From contig NZ_CAJYCN010000007.1 in assembly GCF_913566895.1 (NCBI RefSeq), positions 1 through 64,000 of the forward strand: 64,000 nt of DNA, given 5' to 3'. Each line of letters opens with the position of its first letter. Within the stretch, counting starts at the first letter, position 1. This stretch comes from Listeria ilorinensis (GTDB taxonomy: Bacteria > Bacillota > Bacilli > Lactobacillales > Listeriaceae). The position numbers and the translations under genes are program-made. Positions 1-7,759 of the stretch are shown piece by piece. Under the pieces are notes generated by a model, which worked only from the letters and a program-made list of their open reading frames with translations, made no database searches and was not told the DNA's origin.

Positions 1-1625
1 TTGTTATTATTGGAAGAACTTGGTTGATCCGGAATTATATTAGGTAATACCTCAGCCTTTGTATATACATAAAAAACATATTGATTCTCCACCATGAATT
101 TTCCAGTGGCATTTCTAGGTTCTTCTTTTAACTGATAACCTGCAATGTCTTTCGCAGTGGTTTCATAATTTGTACCCACTTTGCCCGTAAGTGTCTCTGT
201 CCCTGCGATTTCATTTCCATCTTCATCCGCATACTTCACGATCACGTTCCCTAGTGCTTTTTCATATACATACGTAATCGTTTGATCTTCTGTCTTGTAA
301 GTTCCTGTCACATTTTGTGGTATTTCCTTTAACTGATAACCTGCAATGTCTTTCGTTGTGGCTTCATAATCTGTACCCACTTTGCCCGTAAGTGTCTCTG
401 TCCCTGCGATTTCATTGCCTTCTTCATCCACATACTTCACGATCACGTTCCCTTGTGCTTTTTCATACACATACGTAACTGTTTGATCTTCTGTCGTGTA
501 AGTTCCTGTCGCGTTGTCTGGCACTTCTTTTAATTCATATCCTTCAATCTCTTTCGGACTAGTTGTGTAGGCATCACCAATCGCTCCTGTCATACTAGAT
601 GGTTCTGCAAGTTCATAGCCATCCTCGTCTTTATACATCACAGTCACATTGCCTTGTGCTTTTTCATACACATAGTTAACTACCTGGGTCTCATCCGAAA
701 GTATGCCACTTGCATTAGCTGGTTGCTCAGTTAATAACCAATTAGGGAATTCCTTTGTTTCAGTTGTGTAGGGGTCTCCAATATTTCCAGTGATTGTAAC
801 TGGATCTGTTAGAGCATTTCCCTCTGTATCTACATAGTTGACAATTACATTTTCTGCTGGATAAACAAAATTCACTGTATAAGTGCCTGTATATTGATGA
901 CCATTTTGTCTTAAAGCCTCTACTGAACTAAATTGAAAGGTGAATTTACTAATACCTTCAGGGATTATAAATTCACCATTTTGATAAACTACACCATTGG
1001 TTACATTAGAGATTGTAAGTTTTGTCGCAAATCCCCCAGTATAACTAATCAAATCTATCAAAGAAATCTCATTGGAATAGGGGAAGGTTACTTGTTTCTG
1101 AGGTGATTGAGTAGAATAAATGCCGCCACCTTGGATTACATTACTAGGGCACAACATTGTTACAGAGGTCAATTTATTTCTTTCAAAAGCGAATGCGGAG
1201 ATTCCCTTAACTGAACTTGGAATTGTTATTTCTTCTAACTTATTTCGGTTAAAAGCAGCCCCACCTATTGTCACTAAACTGGATGGCAATTGGACTTCCT
1301 TTAAAAGATTAGCCTGAAAAGCAGCGGATCCAATAGTTGTAACAGTATCTGGAATGGAAACACTTGTGACCTTGTTCGCGTTATTGTAATTATATTGATT
1401 ATCAAAAGCAGATGCACCTATTTCTGTTACAGGCATCCCATCGATCGTATCAGGTATCACTACATCTCCACTCGGTCCTGCATCAATTCGAATTGTATTA
1501 TTGACCACAGAATACTTGAATGAGCCATATTCTAGTGCAGCTCCTTTCATAGGGATTAATACATTCAAAAGTAATGCACTGACCATTATGAAAAGAATAT
1601 ATTTCGGTCGGATCGTTTTTTTCAT
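1..1625 (-). CDS. LRR/MucBP surface protein, 3' end cut by window edge
   Basis: Cell-wall surface protein of the BspA-like LRR plus MucBP type. Translation from 1625 gives a signal peptide beginning MKKTIRPKYILF, then BspA-like leucine-rich repeats (phrases such as SVSIPDTVTTIGSAAF) to about residue 180, a linker, and four MucBP-type repeats of about 66 residues, each ending in a VYEKA- or VYTKA-like phrase. No stop is reached before base 1. The last visible codons match the sequence just before the LPXTG tail of the next gene (2377-3942), so a sorting signal probably lies just outside the window. The ATG is preceded by AAGAGGGGTGG. It is a tandem duplicate of its neighbour but carries one more MucBP repeat. 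The ligand is unknown; mucin or host/plant glycoprotein binding is only the family suggestion. Confidence 0.85.
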   Translation of the reverse strand, partial: MKKTIRPKYILFIMVSALLLNVLIPMKGAALEYGSFKYSVVNNTIRIDAGPSGDVVIPDTIDGMPVTEIGASAFDNQYNYNNANKVTSVSIPDTVTTIGSAAFQANLLKEVQLPSSLVTIGGAAFNRNKLEEITIPSSVKGISAFAFERNKLTSVTMLCPSNVIQGGGIYSTQSPQKQVTFPYSNEISLIDLISYTGGFATKLTISNVTNGVVYQNGEFIIPEGISKFTFQFSSVEALRQNGHQYTGTYTVNFVYPAENVIVNYVDTEGNALTDPVTITGNIGDPYTTETKEFPNWLLTEQPANASGILSDETQVVNYVYEKAQGNVTVMYKDEDGYELAEPSSMTGAIGDAYTTSPKEIEGYELKEVPDNATGTYTTEDQTVTYVYEKAQGNVIVKYVDEEGNEIAGTETLTGKVGTDYEATTKDIAGYQLKEIPQNVTGTYKTEDQTITYVYEKALGNVIVKYADEDGNEIAGTETLTGKVGTNYETTAKDIAGYQLKEEPRNATGKFMVENQYVFYVYTKAEVLPNIIPDQPSSSNNN

Positions 1626-1817
1626 TTTTCCACCCCTCTTAGTTGTTAAGATAATAAATTATTTGTAGTGGTTTTTTGTAAGATAAATAGCACCTCTTTA
1701 ATTGGACAAAGGATTTACTTTTAGGATAAATAAAGAAGTCTCTATAAATTCTCTCATATCGTCATTCGTTTATCATATATAGAAATAATTAACTTTATAA
1801 ATACTTTTATATTATTT

Positions 1818-1823
1818 ATTATA
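1818..1823 (-). promoter_or_regulatory. Candidate -10 element, LRR/MucBP gene copy 1
   Basis: On the minus strand the sequence reads ATGTATAAT, and the same nine bases occur at the equivalent place before the second copy. No good -35 hexamer is visible 17 bp upstream. If it is used, the mRNA leader is about 185 nt. Long leaders are known for several Listeria surface and virulence genes. Confidence 0.35.
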
Positions 1824-1927
1824 CATTACCATCAATTGTATGTATGCTTTTGAAGAAAACTAATTTTCATATGTGTCTATTTTTTGAATTTTATCTGAAT
1901 ATTCGTTTCGCATTGAATACTGGTAAA

Positions 1928-1966
1928 AGACTGCAGAGGAAGAAGTGATGCTTTCATCTGCAGTCT
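1928..1966. repeat. 10-bp perfect inverted repeat upstream of LRR gene copy 1
   Basis: AGACTGCAGA at 1928-1937 pairs with TCTGCAGTCT at 1957-1966 around a 19-base loop. There is no U-tract on either side, so it does not look like a terminator. It recurs at 4261-4295 with a slightly different loop. Confidence 0.6.
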
Positions 1967-2077
1967 ATGAACGTATTTTCTATGAATTTCGATGCTGCTG
2001 TCCGGATCGGATCACTCTGGCAGAAAAAAAGGTGGTGCTTAGGTTATTTTCAAGCGTCTCCTAGAAAAGATAAACGT

Positions 2078-2191
2078 GTGTCAGTTTTTGAGACTATCAC
2101 GCTTATGATCACCTTTGGTGATCTGATCGTGGCAATCATCAACTGCAAAAATGACAAAAAAATAAAATCCACCCATAAGCTTGACGGCTAG
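2078..2191 (+). CDS. Putative holin-like toxin of a type I toxin-antitoxin locus
   Basis: A 37-residue reading frame starting at GTG: VSVFETITLMITFGDLIVAI, then a polar Lys-rich tail. The N-terminal S-[VY]-[FY]-E-x-[IL]-x-LM-[IL]-x-FG phrase followed by one membrane segment and Lys/Asn residues is the pattern of the small Firmicutes holin-like toxins (Hol_Tox family) controlled by antisense RNA. Downstream comes a run of hairpins (2164-2200, 2220-2236, 2245-2268), which is typical of such loci. A good Shine-Dalgarno, AAAGGTGG, lies about 40 bases before the GTG, farther than expected, so the translation signal may be disrupted. The frame stays open upstream to an ATG at 1967, but that extension does not look like protein. 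Function is inferred from pattern only. Confidence 0.5.
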   Translation: MSVFETITLMITFGDLIVAIINCKNDKKIKSTHKLDG

Positions 2192-2200
2192 GTAGATTTT
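2164..2200. ncRNA. Hairpin at the toxin 3' end, possible antisense RNA region
   Basis: AAAATCCACC (2164-2173) pairs with GGTAGATTTT (2191-2200), a 10-base stem with one A-C mismatch that spans the end of the toxin frame. In holin-like type I loci the toxin mRNA and the convergent antisense RNA overlap here. I cannot locate the antisense promoter with confidence. Confidence 0.35.
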
Positions 2201-2244
2201 ATCCGCAAAATGAGGCTGTCACCATCTTAAATGGTGCTTATTTA

Positions 2245-2274
2245 AGAGTCATGTTACAGCATGACTCTCTTTTC
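2245..2274 (+). terminator. Intrinsic terminator after the holin-like toxin
   Basis: AGAGTCATG (2245-2253), a six-base loop and CATGACTCT (2260-2268) form a 9-bp perfect stem, followed by CTTTTCC. The orientation suits the plus-strand toxin transcript. Confidence 0.65.
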
Positions 2275-2376
2275 CCTTTCATTTACCCATATTTTTGTAA
2301 CGTTGTAAACCCCAGCATTTGTAACCATATTTTACACTTCAGTTTGACTGCGTAAAAAAGGAGCTCTTATTTTCTA

Positions 2377-3942
2377 TCACTGTCTTTTTCTTCTAAAAAG
2401 GTACAGACCCATGAGTAACGTCGTGCTTCCTAGAAGTACGCTATTTATTCCTGACTGATCGCCTGTTTTAGGCAGTTGTTTTGGTTTAGCGTTGTCTATT
2501 GTCATATTTACTGTATAGATTCCAATTGATGGTACAGACTGCTTGTTATTATTGGAAGAACTTGGTTGATCCGGAATTATATTAGGTAATACCTCAGCCT
2601 TTGTATATACATAAAAAACGTATTGATTCTCCGTCGTGAATTTCCCAGTGGCATTTTCTGGTGTCTCTTTTAGTTGGTAATCCGCAATATCTTTCGCTGT
2701 TGTTTCATAATCTGTGTCCACTATACCAGTAAGCATTTCTGGGGCAGCAATTTCATTGCCTTCTTCATCCACATACTTCACGATTACGTTCCCTTGTGCT
2801 TTTTCATACACATACGTAACTGTTTGATCTTCTGCCGTATAAGTTCCTATCGCATTTTCTGGTGTTTCCTTTAACTGATAACCTGCAATGTCTTTCGCTG
2901 TTGTTTCATAATCTGTATCCACTATACCAGTAAGCGTTTCTGGGTCAGTGATTTCATTGCCTTCTTCATCTACATATTTTACGATCACATTGCCTTGTGC
3001 TTTCTCATACACATAATCAACCTCTTGTGCCTGATCTGAAAATATACCACTTGCATTTGCTGGTTGCTCAGTTAATCGCCAATTTGAAAATTCCTTTGCT
3101 TCTGTTGTATAAGGATCTCCAATATTGCCACTAATTGTGACAGGATTGGTTAAAGCATTTCCCTCTGTATCTATATAGTTGACCGTCACATTTTCTGCAG
3201 GGTAAACAATATCCACTGTATAAGTTCCTTCATATTGATGGGCACCCTGCTGCAAATTCTCTATGGAGCTAAAAGCAAAAGTGAAGGTGTCAACGCCTGG
3301 TGGAATTATAAATGTCCCATTTTGATAAGTAACACCATTCGTTACATTAGAAATGTCAAGTTTTGTCGCAAAATCACCTGTATAACTAATTAAATCAGCC
3401 AAGAGGATTTGATTTGAATGAAAGAGAGAAACTTGTTTTTGCGGTTCCTGCTCGAAGTAAATCCCTCCCATTTTAGAGCTAACATGGGACAACATTTTTA
3501 CACCGTTTAACTTATTTTTATCAAAAGCATACTGCATGATTGTTGTTACTGTGCTAGGAATGGTTATTTGTTCTAGTTGATTTCGAGCAAATGCAAAATT
3601 TCCTATATAAGCTAAATTAGGCGGCAAATTAACCTCTGTCAAAGAATTAATTTCAAAAGCTGCGTCTTCAATTGTCGTCACAGTATCTGGAATTACTACA
3701 CTTGTCAGTCTTTTATCGTAAAATGCATTAGAACCTATTTTTGTTACTGGAAGTCCATCAATCGTATCAGGAATTACTACATCACCGCCTGGTCCTTCAT
3801 CAATTTGGATCGTATTATTGATCACAGAATACTTAAATGGACCATATTCTAGTGCAGCTCCCTTTATGGGGACTAACAGATTTAAAAGTAGTACACTGAC
3901 TATCATAAAAATGATATATTTCGGTCGGATCGTTTTTTTCAT
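2377..3942 (-). CDS. LPXTG-anchored BspA-like LRR and MucBP surface protein
   Basis: Complete 521-residue surface protein. It has a signal peptide (residues 1-30), BspA-like LRR_5 repeats (about 45-150, e.g. SVVIPDTVTTIEDAAF), a beta-rich linker and three MucBP-type repeats (about 245-445). It ends with the sortase signal LPKTGDQ, a hydrophobic stretch and RRKRQ, so sortase A should attach it to peptidoglycan. The ATG follows AAGAGGGGTGG. It is a near-copy of the gene at 1-1625, but with three MucBP repeats instead of four. Those repeats are almost identical at the DNA level and should recombine easily. Adhesion is the family's usual role; no ligand can be read from the sequence. Confidence 0.9.
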   Translation of the reverse strand: MKKTIRPKYIIFMIVSVLLLNLLVPIKGAALEYGPFKYSVINNTIQIDEGPGGDVVIPDTIDGLPVTKIGSNAFYDKRLTSVVIPDTVTTIEDAAFEINSLTEVNLPPNLAYIGNFAFARNQLEQITIPSTVTTIMQYAFDKNKLNGVKMLSHVSSKMGGIYFEQEPQKQVSLFHSNQILLADLISYTGDFATKLDISNVTNGVTYQNGTFIIPPGVDTFTFAFSSIENLQQGAHQYEGTYTVDIVYPAENVTVNYIDTEGNALTNPVTISGNIGDPYTTEAKEFSNWRLTEQPANASGIFSDQAQEVDYVYEKAQGNVIVKYVDEEGNEITDPETLTGIVDTDYETTAKDIAGYQLKETPENAIGTYTAEDQTVTYVYEKAQGNVIVKYVDEEGNEIAAPEMLTGIVDTDYETTAKDIADYQLKETPENATGKFTTENQYVFYVYTKAEVLPNIIPDQPSSSNNNKQSVPSIGIYTVNMTIDNAKPKQLPKTGDQSGINSVLLGSTTLLMGLYLFRRKRQ

Positions 3943-4149
3943 TTTTCCACCCCTCTTAGTTGTTAGTAGAAAGAATCCTCTATAGTGGTTCTTTTTTAGA
4001 TGAATAGAATATCTCCCATTAGAAAAGTTGCTTACCTTAAAGGCATATTTTCAGCCCAATGAAAGAGTCTTCATAAATCCTTTCACAATCATCATTTTCT
4101 TTGTCTTATATATAAATAATTAACCTTAAAAATGATTTTCACATGATAT

Positions 4150-4155
4150 ATTATA
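4150..4155 (-). promoter_or_regulatory. Candidate -10 element, LRR/MucBP gene copy 2
   Basis: ATGTATAAT on the minus strand, conserved with the site at 1818-1823. It implies a leader of about 200 nt before the ATG at 3942. The -35 is weak (TACGCA at 17 bp). Confidence 0.35.
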
Positions 4156-4260
4156 CATGAGCAATAAATATGTGCGTAATTTTGAAGAAAAATAGTTTTG
4201 ATATGTGTCTATTTTTTGTATTTTGTCAGAATATTCATTTCCCAATGAAAGCTACTAAGA

Positions 4261-4295
4261 GACTGCAGTGAAAGAAGTGATGCTTTTCTGCAGTT
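4261..4295. repeat. Inverted repeat upstream of LRR gene copy 2
   Basis: ACTGCAG at 4262-4268 pairs with CTGCAGT at 4288-4294. It is equivalent to the longer repeat at 1928-1966, and the loop keeps AGAAGTGATGCTTT in both. Confidence 0.5.
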
Positions 4296-4362
4296 TATAA
4301 TCGTATTTTCTATGAATTTCGATGGCTGCTGTATTTTTACATTCTTTTAGGTATATAAAAGT

Positions 4363-4389
4363 AAAAAAGCTTTCCTAAAATCAGGAAAG
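4363..4389 (-). terminator. Intrinsic terminator, minus strand
   Basis: CTTTCCT (4370-4376) and AGGAAAG (4383-4389) form a 7-bp stem. On the minus strand it is followed by CTTTTTTAC. It probably backs up the terminator at 4494-4548 behind the LRR gene that ends at 4555. Confidence 0.6.
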
Positions 4390-4493
4390 AGACCTTGGAT
4401 TTTTCATCCAGAATCCCACATGTTCTATCTCACTCTCATTGATTACCACTAGAAAAATCCTCATGACAGTCTCTTTTTTTCCATCCATTCAAC

Positions 4494-4548
4494 AAAAGAG
4501 TTCGGCAACCCCATCATTTTTAATAATGCGGTCGCCGGATTCTTTTTT
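4494..4548. terminator. Bidirectional terminator behind the Cys-LRR surface gene
   Basis: GAGTTCGGCAACC (4498-4510) pairs with GGTCGCCGGATTC (4530-4542), allowing G-U pairs. There are T-runs on both sides: TTTT when read minus, TTTTTT at 4543-4548 when read plus. It lies just after the stop of the gene at 4555-6357. Confidence 0.6.
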
Positions 4549-4554
4549 GACAAA

Positions 4555-6357
4555 CTATTTTTTTCTCCTTAATAAACAAATGCCAATCACTGCCACTGCA
4601 CTGCCAAAAATCATCCAGCCACTTGTCCCTTGGTCGCCAGTTTTAGGTAAAGCCCCTTTTTGTGTCACATCATTGCTTGAATGGACTCTGACAGTGATAT
4701 TTTCATCCGCAGAAGTGTTGGTATTTTTTTGAATATCCTGATCTGCACTAGTTCCATCTTCACCATCTGTCGAATCATTTCCAGGTGTAACGGGTTGCTC
4801 TTCAGTCCCTTCAATATGCACGACCACTTTCTTTTCCACCGTTTCCGTATCATTGGAAGCTGTAACGGTCACTTCATAATCTCCCGGTGTCGAAAAGTCC
4901 ACAGTTGTTTCAAAATCACTGGTTAACTGATTACCATCCTCCGTTTGCGCATGAACATCTTGTAAAAATTGCGTCTCAGAAACCGTCTCCGTTTGATTAT
5001 ACGTAATCTCATCATCAACAGTCAGTGAAATGGGTTGCCCGACTTGATAAGGAATAGTCATCGTTCCTGCACAAAAACCACTGTTTGAAGTAAAACTATA
5101 GCTAACTTCGCCGGACGCAGGCAGATTTGACCATGTAATCGTATTGGTTGCCGAATCATATACGCCGCCATCACTTGGCGTGATTATCATCTCAGCGCCT
5201 GCCTCATCTTTCAGCTCCGTGCTGACAGGAACGGTCAATTTTCCGCCTGTTCCTTTTTGCAGATCTAATGTAAATTTTTGATCAACTGCTGAGAGTTCAA
5301 GCAAGTAACTTGGCACAAAAGAAAAATCTTGAATCTTGTTGTTATCTAAATATAACCAATACAAAGTTTTATTTTGACTTAAATCTAGCGTAGTCAACTG
5401 ATTGGACGAACTATCCAATTCTACTACATCAGGATTTTGCCTCAAGTCTAAAGCTGTTAACTGATTGCCACTACAAAAAAGAGAATGCAGTTTTGGATTT
5501 TGGCTGAAGTCCAAGTCCGTCAGCTGATTATTTGAACAATCAAGCGTATTTAACCTCACATTCTTACTGAGATCCAGTTCAGTTAATTGATTCCCGTCGC
5601 AATATAAGTATTCAAGTCCTGTAAACTTGCTGACATCTAAGTTTGTCAGTTGATTGCCGCTACATTCCAGATCCCATAAATCATCAATCGAGCTTAAATC
5701 CAAATCCTTTAACTGATTATATCGACAGTCCAATACACCTAGTACTGGATTAAGATGAAGTGTCGTCAGTTGATTATCCCTGCAATAAAGGTTCCACATA
5801 TCTGGATTCTGACTTACATCTAATTCAGTGAGCTGATTCCCATTACAGACGAGTGAATTTATTTTTTTATTTTGAGAGATATCTAATTCAGTTAACTGAT
5901 TATTATCACAGTTAAGAGATTCCAGATTTTGATTCTTACTTATATCGAGTGTGGTTAGTTCATTGCCATCACACCACAGAAATACCAAATTGAATAGATA
6001 CTCTATACCGCTCATATCTTTGATTCCCTTATTACTACAATTAAATTGTGTAATTCGACTAAGTTCATCCAAAGTTACTGAGTCCGTAGGCTGCATGTCA
6101 AGAGTAGCTGCAACCGCCTTCGCTAAGTTGTCATCTGGAAACCAGTCATCAAAAGTCTTGGTAGCCGCTTTTAGATTTCCTTCTGCTGATTGAACTTTTG
6201 TTTGGTTTTGATCGGTCTGATCATCTAGTTCAGAGCCACTTGCCTCAGTGACATTTTCCGACGTTTCTTCCATTGAGTCAGCCAATGGCGTGAGCGGACT
6301 TAAAATCGTCAACATTGCAATAAGTGGTATTATCCACTTCTTAGATGTTTTTTTCAA
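4555..6357 (-). CDS. LPXTG-anchored leucine-rich-repeat protein with Cys-bearing repeats
   Basis: A 600-residue internalin-like surface protein. It has a signal peptide (1-27), a low-complexity Glu/Gln/Asn stretch, and an LRR cap (FDDWFPDDNLAKAVA, about residues 69-83). About ten 21-residue repeats follow (roughly 120-335), each of the form LTxLDxSxNxxLxxLxCxxNQ. An Ig-like linker region and a beta-domain (about 440-520) come next, then the sorting signal LPKTGDQ, a membrane segment and RRKK. Most repeats carry one Cys at the same position, so the cysteines should stack along the solenoid. The start is TTG, preceded by AAAGGGG at good spacing; no in-frame ATG fits better. Two terminators follow. 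It resembles Listeria internalins in plan, but its repeat is 21 rather than 22 residues. Partner unknown. Confidence 0.85.
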   Translation of the reverse strand: MKKTSKKWIIPLIAMLTILSPLTPLADSMEETSENVTEASGSELDDQTDQNQTKVQSAEGNLKAATKTFDDWFPDDNLAKAVAATLDMQPTDSVTLDELSRITQFNCSNKGIKDMSGIEYLFNLVFLWCDGNELTTLDISKNQNLESLNCDNNQLTELDISQNKKINSLVCNGNQLTELDVSQNPDMWNLYCRDNQLTTLHLNPVLGVLDCRYNQLKDLDLSSIDDLWDLECSGNQLTNLDVSKFTGLEYLYCDGNQLTELDLSKNVRLNTLDCSNNQLTDLDFSQNPKLHSLFCSGNQLTALDLRQNPDVVELDSSSNQLTTLDLSQNKTLYWLYLDNNKIQDFSFVPSYLLELSAVDQKFTLDLQKGTGGKLTVPVSTELKDEAGAEMIITPSDGGVYDSATNTITWSNLPASGEVSYSFTSNSGFCAGTMTIPYQVGQPISLTVDDEITYNQTETVSETQFLQDVHAQTEDGNQLTSDFETTVDFSTPGDYEVTVTASNDTETVEKKVVVHIEGTEEQPVTPGNDSTDGEDGTSADQDIQKNTNTSADENITVRVHSSNDVTQKGALPKTGDQGTSGWMIFGSAVAVIGICLLRRKK

Positions 6358-6574
6358 TATATATTACCCCTTTCACAGTTGAGCAATATTATTATATCCC
6401 TTGGGCAAGGATTTTTGCACACTATTTTCAGTGATAATGTGACGATTCAATGAACTTTCTCAAGAATAGTAACTTCTGTTCCATTTTCACATCACAATAT
6501 TTTTCAATATATTTTTTTCAAAGCGATAAATCATGTATTATACTATTCCTAACAAATTAAGCGAGTTATCACTT

Positions 6575-6757
6575 ATGAAAAAAGAAACGTCATTCTTAAA
6601 AGTCGTAATTATTCTAATCGGACTTTTCATCCTGACCATTATTGGGCCGGGATTCCCAGTTGTCGGCTATCGAGCTTTTTATCCACCAGGAGGATTTTTC
6701 CGACAAATCACCACTGTAATTTTAACAAATTTCACCCTTTCAGCTTTAAATAATTAA
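6575..6757 (+). pseudogene. Possible small membrane protein or gene fragment
   Basis: A 60-residue frame beginning MKKETSFLKVVIILIGLFIL. This resembles the first transmembrane segment of DUF2975-type membrane proteins, which are normally two to three times longer. The rest (GFPVVGYRAFYPPGGFF) does not continue that family and the Shine-Dalgarno is poor. It is either a decayed fragment or a chance frame. It is the only coding hint between 6358 and 6911. Confidence 0.25.
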
Positions 6758-6851
6758 AGTGTCAAAATATAAAATTTACGATCACTGGAATCTTGATCAG
6801 CATAACATTCCAAAAACATACTTTAGGTGACCCTAAATTTACTTTCAAAAC

Positions 6852-6885
6852 AAAAAAACTCCTTCTCAAATCAACGGAGAAGGAG
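6852..6885 (-). terminator. Terminator of the bacteriocin operon
   Basis: GAGAAGGAG (6877-6885) and CTCCTTCTC (6859-6867) form a perfect 9-bp stem with a 9-base loop. On the minus strand it is followed by TTTTTTTG. It lies about 27 bases after the last gene of the operon. Confidence 0.8.
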
Positions 6886-6911
6886 CACACTTACTTTATA
6901 TCATTATATAA

Positions 6912-7097
6912 CTATCTTTCCTCATTATTTTCTGTAATCCAGAAAAAGACTAATGATAGCAAGAAAAATAGCATTAAAATAGCTAACCATAATTTCACAC
7001 TATCTAATTCAGTAAAAACCCTACTAATAATCTTTGCTACTATCATCGATAATGCCAATAAAAATGTAAGAATCACGGATTTTAAAAATATCTTCAT
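6912..7097 (-). CDS. Small two-TM membrane protein, last gene of bacteriocin operon
   Basis: A 61-residue protein that is almost entirely membrane: one segment near residues 5-25, a short polar turn (TELDS), a second near 35-54, then a charged tail ENNEER. It starts 14 bases after the ABC ATPase stop with a GGAGAG Shine-Dalgarno, so it is co-transcribed with the bacteriocin genes. I recognise no family. Its size, topology and position suggest an immunity or accessory transport protein. In the classical lactococcin 972 locus, immunity is credited to the membrane protein and ATPase pair, so an extra membrane protein here is notable. Confidence 0.7.
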   Translation of the reverse strand: MKIFLKSVILTFLLALSMIVAKIISRVFTELDSVKLWLAILMLFFLLSLVFFWITENNEER

Positions 7098-7111
7098 TTA
7101 GTTACTCTCCT

Positions 7112-7753
7112 TTATATCGCATATATTTGTTGATCTCTCAATTGAAATTGTCTATCTGCGTAACTTTCAGCAATCGAGTCATGAGAAACACAGAGGATCG
7201 TTTTTCCTTTTTTTTGCAGGCGCTTGAATAGATCTAGTATTTGGATCGCATTATCCTTATCTAAATTCCCAGTTGGTTCATCTGCTAAGATTATATGATT
7301 TCCTGTTAAGATTGTTCGTGCAATCGCAATTCTTTGCTGTTCTCCACCACTAAGTTCAAAGATCGGTCTATTTAAAAACGTAGGGTTCAAGTTAACTTCT
7401 TCTAAGACTTTCTCAAAGACATCTTTATTTTTCGGAGCGCAAACAAGCTGAAAATTTTGTTTGACTGTTTCATTATCAACTAGGCCATAATTTTGGAAAA
7501 CAAAACTTACTTGCTCTTGCCTAACAGTCTGTCTCTCTTTTAAAGTATTAATTGGTCGACCCATGATCGAGATTTCACCTAGAGAAGGCCGCTCCAATCC
7601 TCCCATTATGTTCAACAATGTACTTTTACCACATCCACTCTCACCACTTATTAAAATAAATTCGCCACTAGATACTGAGAAACTTATATTCTGAAAAATA
7701 ATTGTTTCTTTATATGATTTACTCACTTGATTTAGACTGATAGCAGTTGCCAT
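7112..7753 (-). CDS. Lactococcin 972-type ABC transporter ATP-binding protein
   Basis: A 213-residue single-domain ABC ATPase. Walker A is GESGCGKST (about residues 37-45), followed by a Q-loop (VFQNYG), signature LSGGEQQR, Walker B IILADEP, and H-loop histidine in CVSHD. This length and the adjacent 720-residue membrane protein match the ATPase of lactococcin 972 clusters (family TIGR03608 by name). It presumably powers export of, or immunity to, the bacteriocin. Its start has GAGGTG at good spacing and lies 6 bases from the preceding stop, so the two are translationally close. Confidence 0.88.
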   Translation of the reverse strand: MATAISLNQVSKSYKETIIFQNISFSVSSGEFILISGESGCGKSTLLNIMGGLERPSLGEISIMGRPINTLKERQTVRQEQVSFVFQNYGLVDNETVKQNFQLVCAPKNKDVFEKVLEEVNLNPTFLNRPIFELSGGEQQRIAIARTILTGNHIILADEPTGNLDKDNAIQILDLFKRLQKKGKTILCVSHDSIAESYADRQFQLRDQQIYAI

Positions 7754-7759
7754 ACCTGT

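Larger units (their letters stand above)
1626..1998. repeat. Duplicated upstream region, copy 1
   Basis: The roughly 370 bases upstream of the first LRR/MucBP gene are clearly similar, with small gaps, to 3943-4331 upstream of the second. Shared blocks include the ribosome-binding region, an AT-rich stretch, ATATGTGTCTATTTTTTG, and a GACTGCAG inverted repeat. The duplication therefore covered gene plus regulatory region. There is no other gene in this stretch. Confidence 0.75.
3943..4331. repeat. Duplicated upstream region, copy 2
   Basis: Counterpart of 1626-1998. Similarity runs through the leader, the candidate -10 (4150-4155), the TTTGAAGAAAA block and the GACTGCAG inverted repeat, and stops close to GATGGCTGCTGT at about 4331. 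Beyond that point copy 1 continues into the toxin locus and copy 2 into terminators of the next gene. The break point therefore marks the end of the duplicated unit. Confidence 0.75.

Noticed and set aside
60-860. Regular repeats of about 200 bases at the left end, considered as a non-coding repeat array or CRISPR
   Set aside because: They are in-frame MucBP repeats of a coding gene. No short spacer pattern is present.
1800-1870. Possible PrfA box before the surface protein genes
   Set aside because: No TTAACA-N2-TGTTAA palindrome is present; AATTAACC/TTAATTAT-like bases do not fit, and non-pathogenic Listeria lack prfA.
4439-4926. Plus-strand open frames opposite the Cys-LRR gene
   Set aside because: They mirror the real minus-strand gene, lack ribosome-binding sites and resemble no family.
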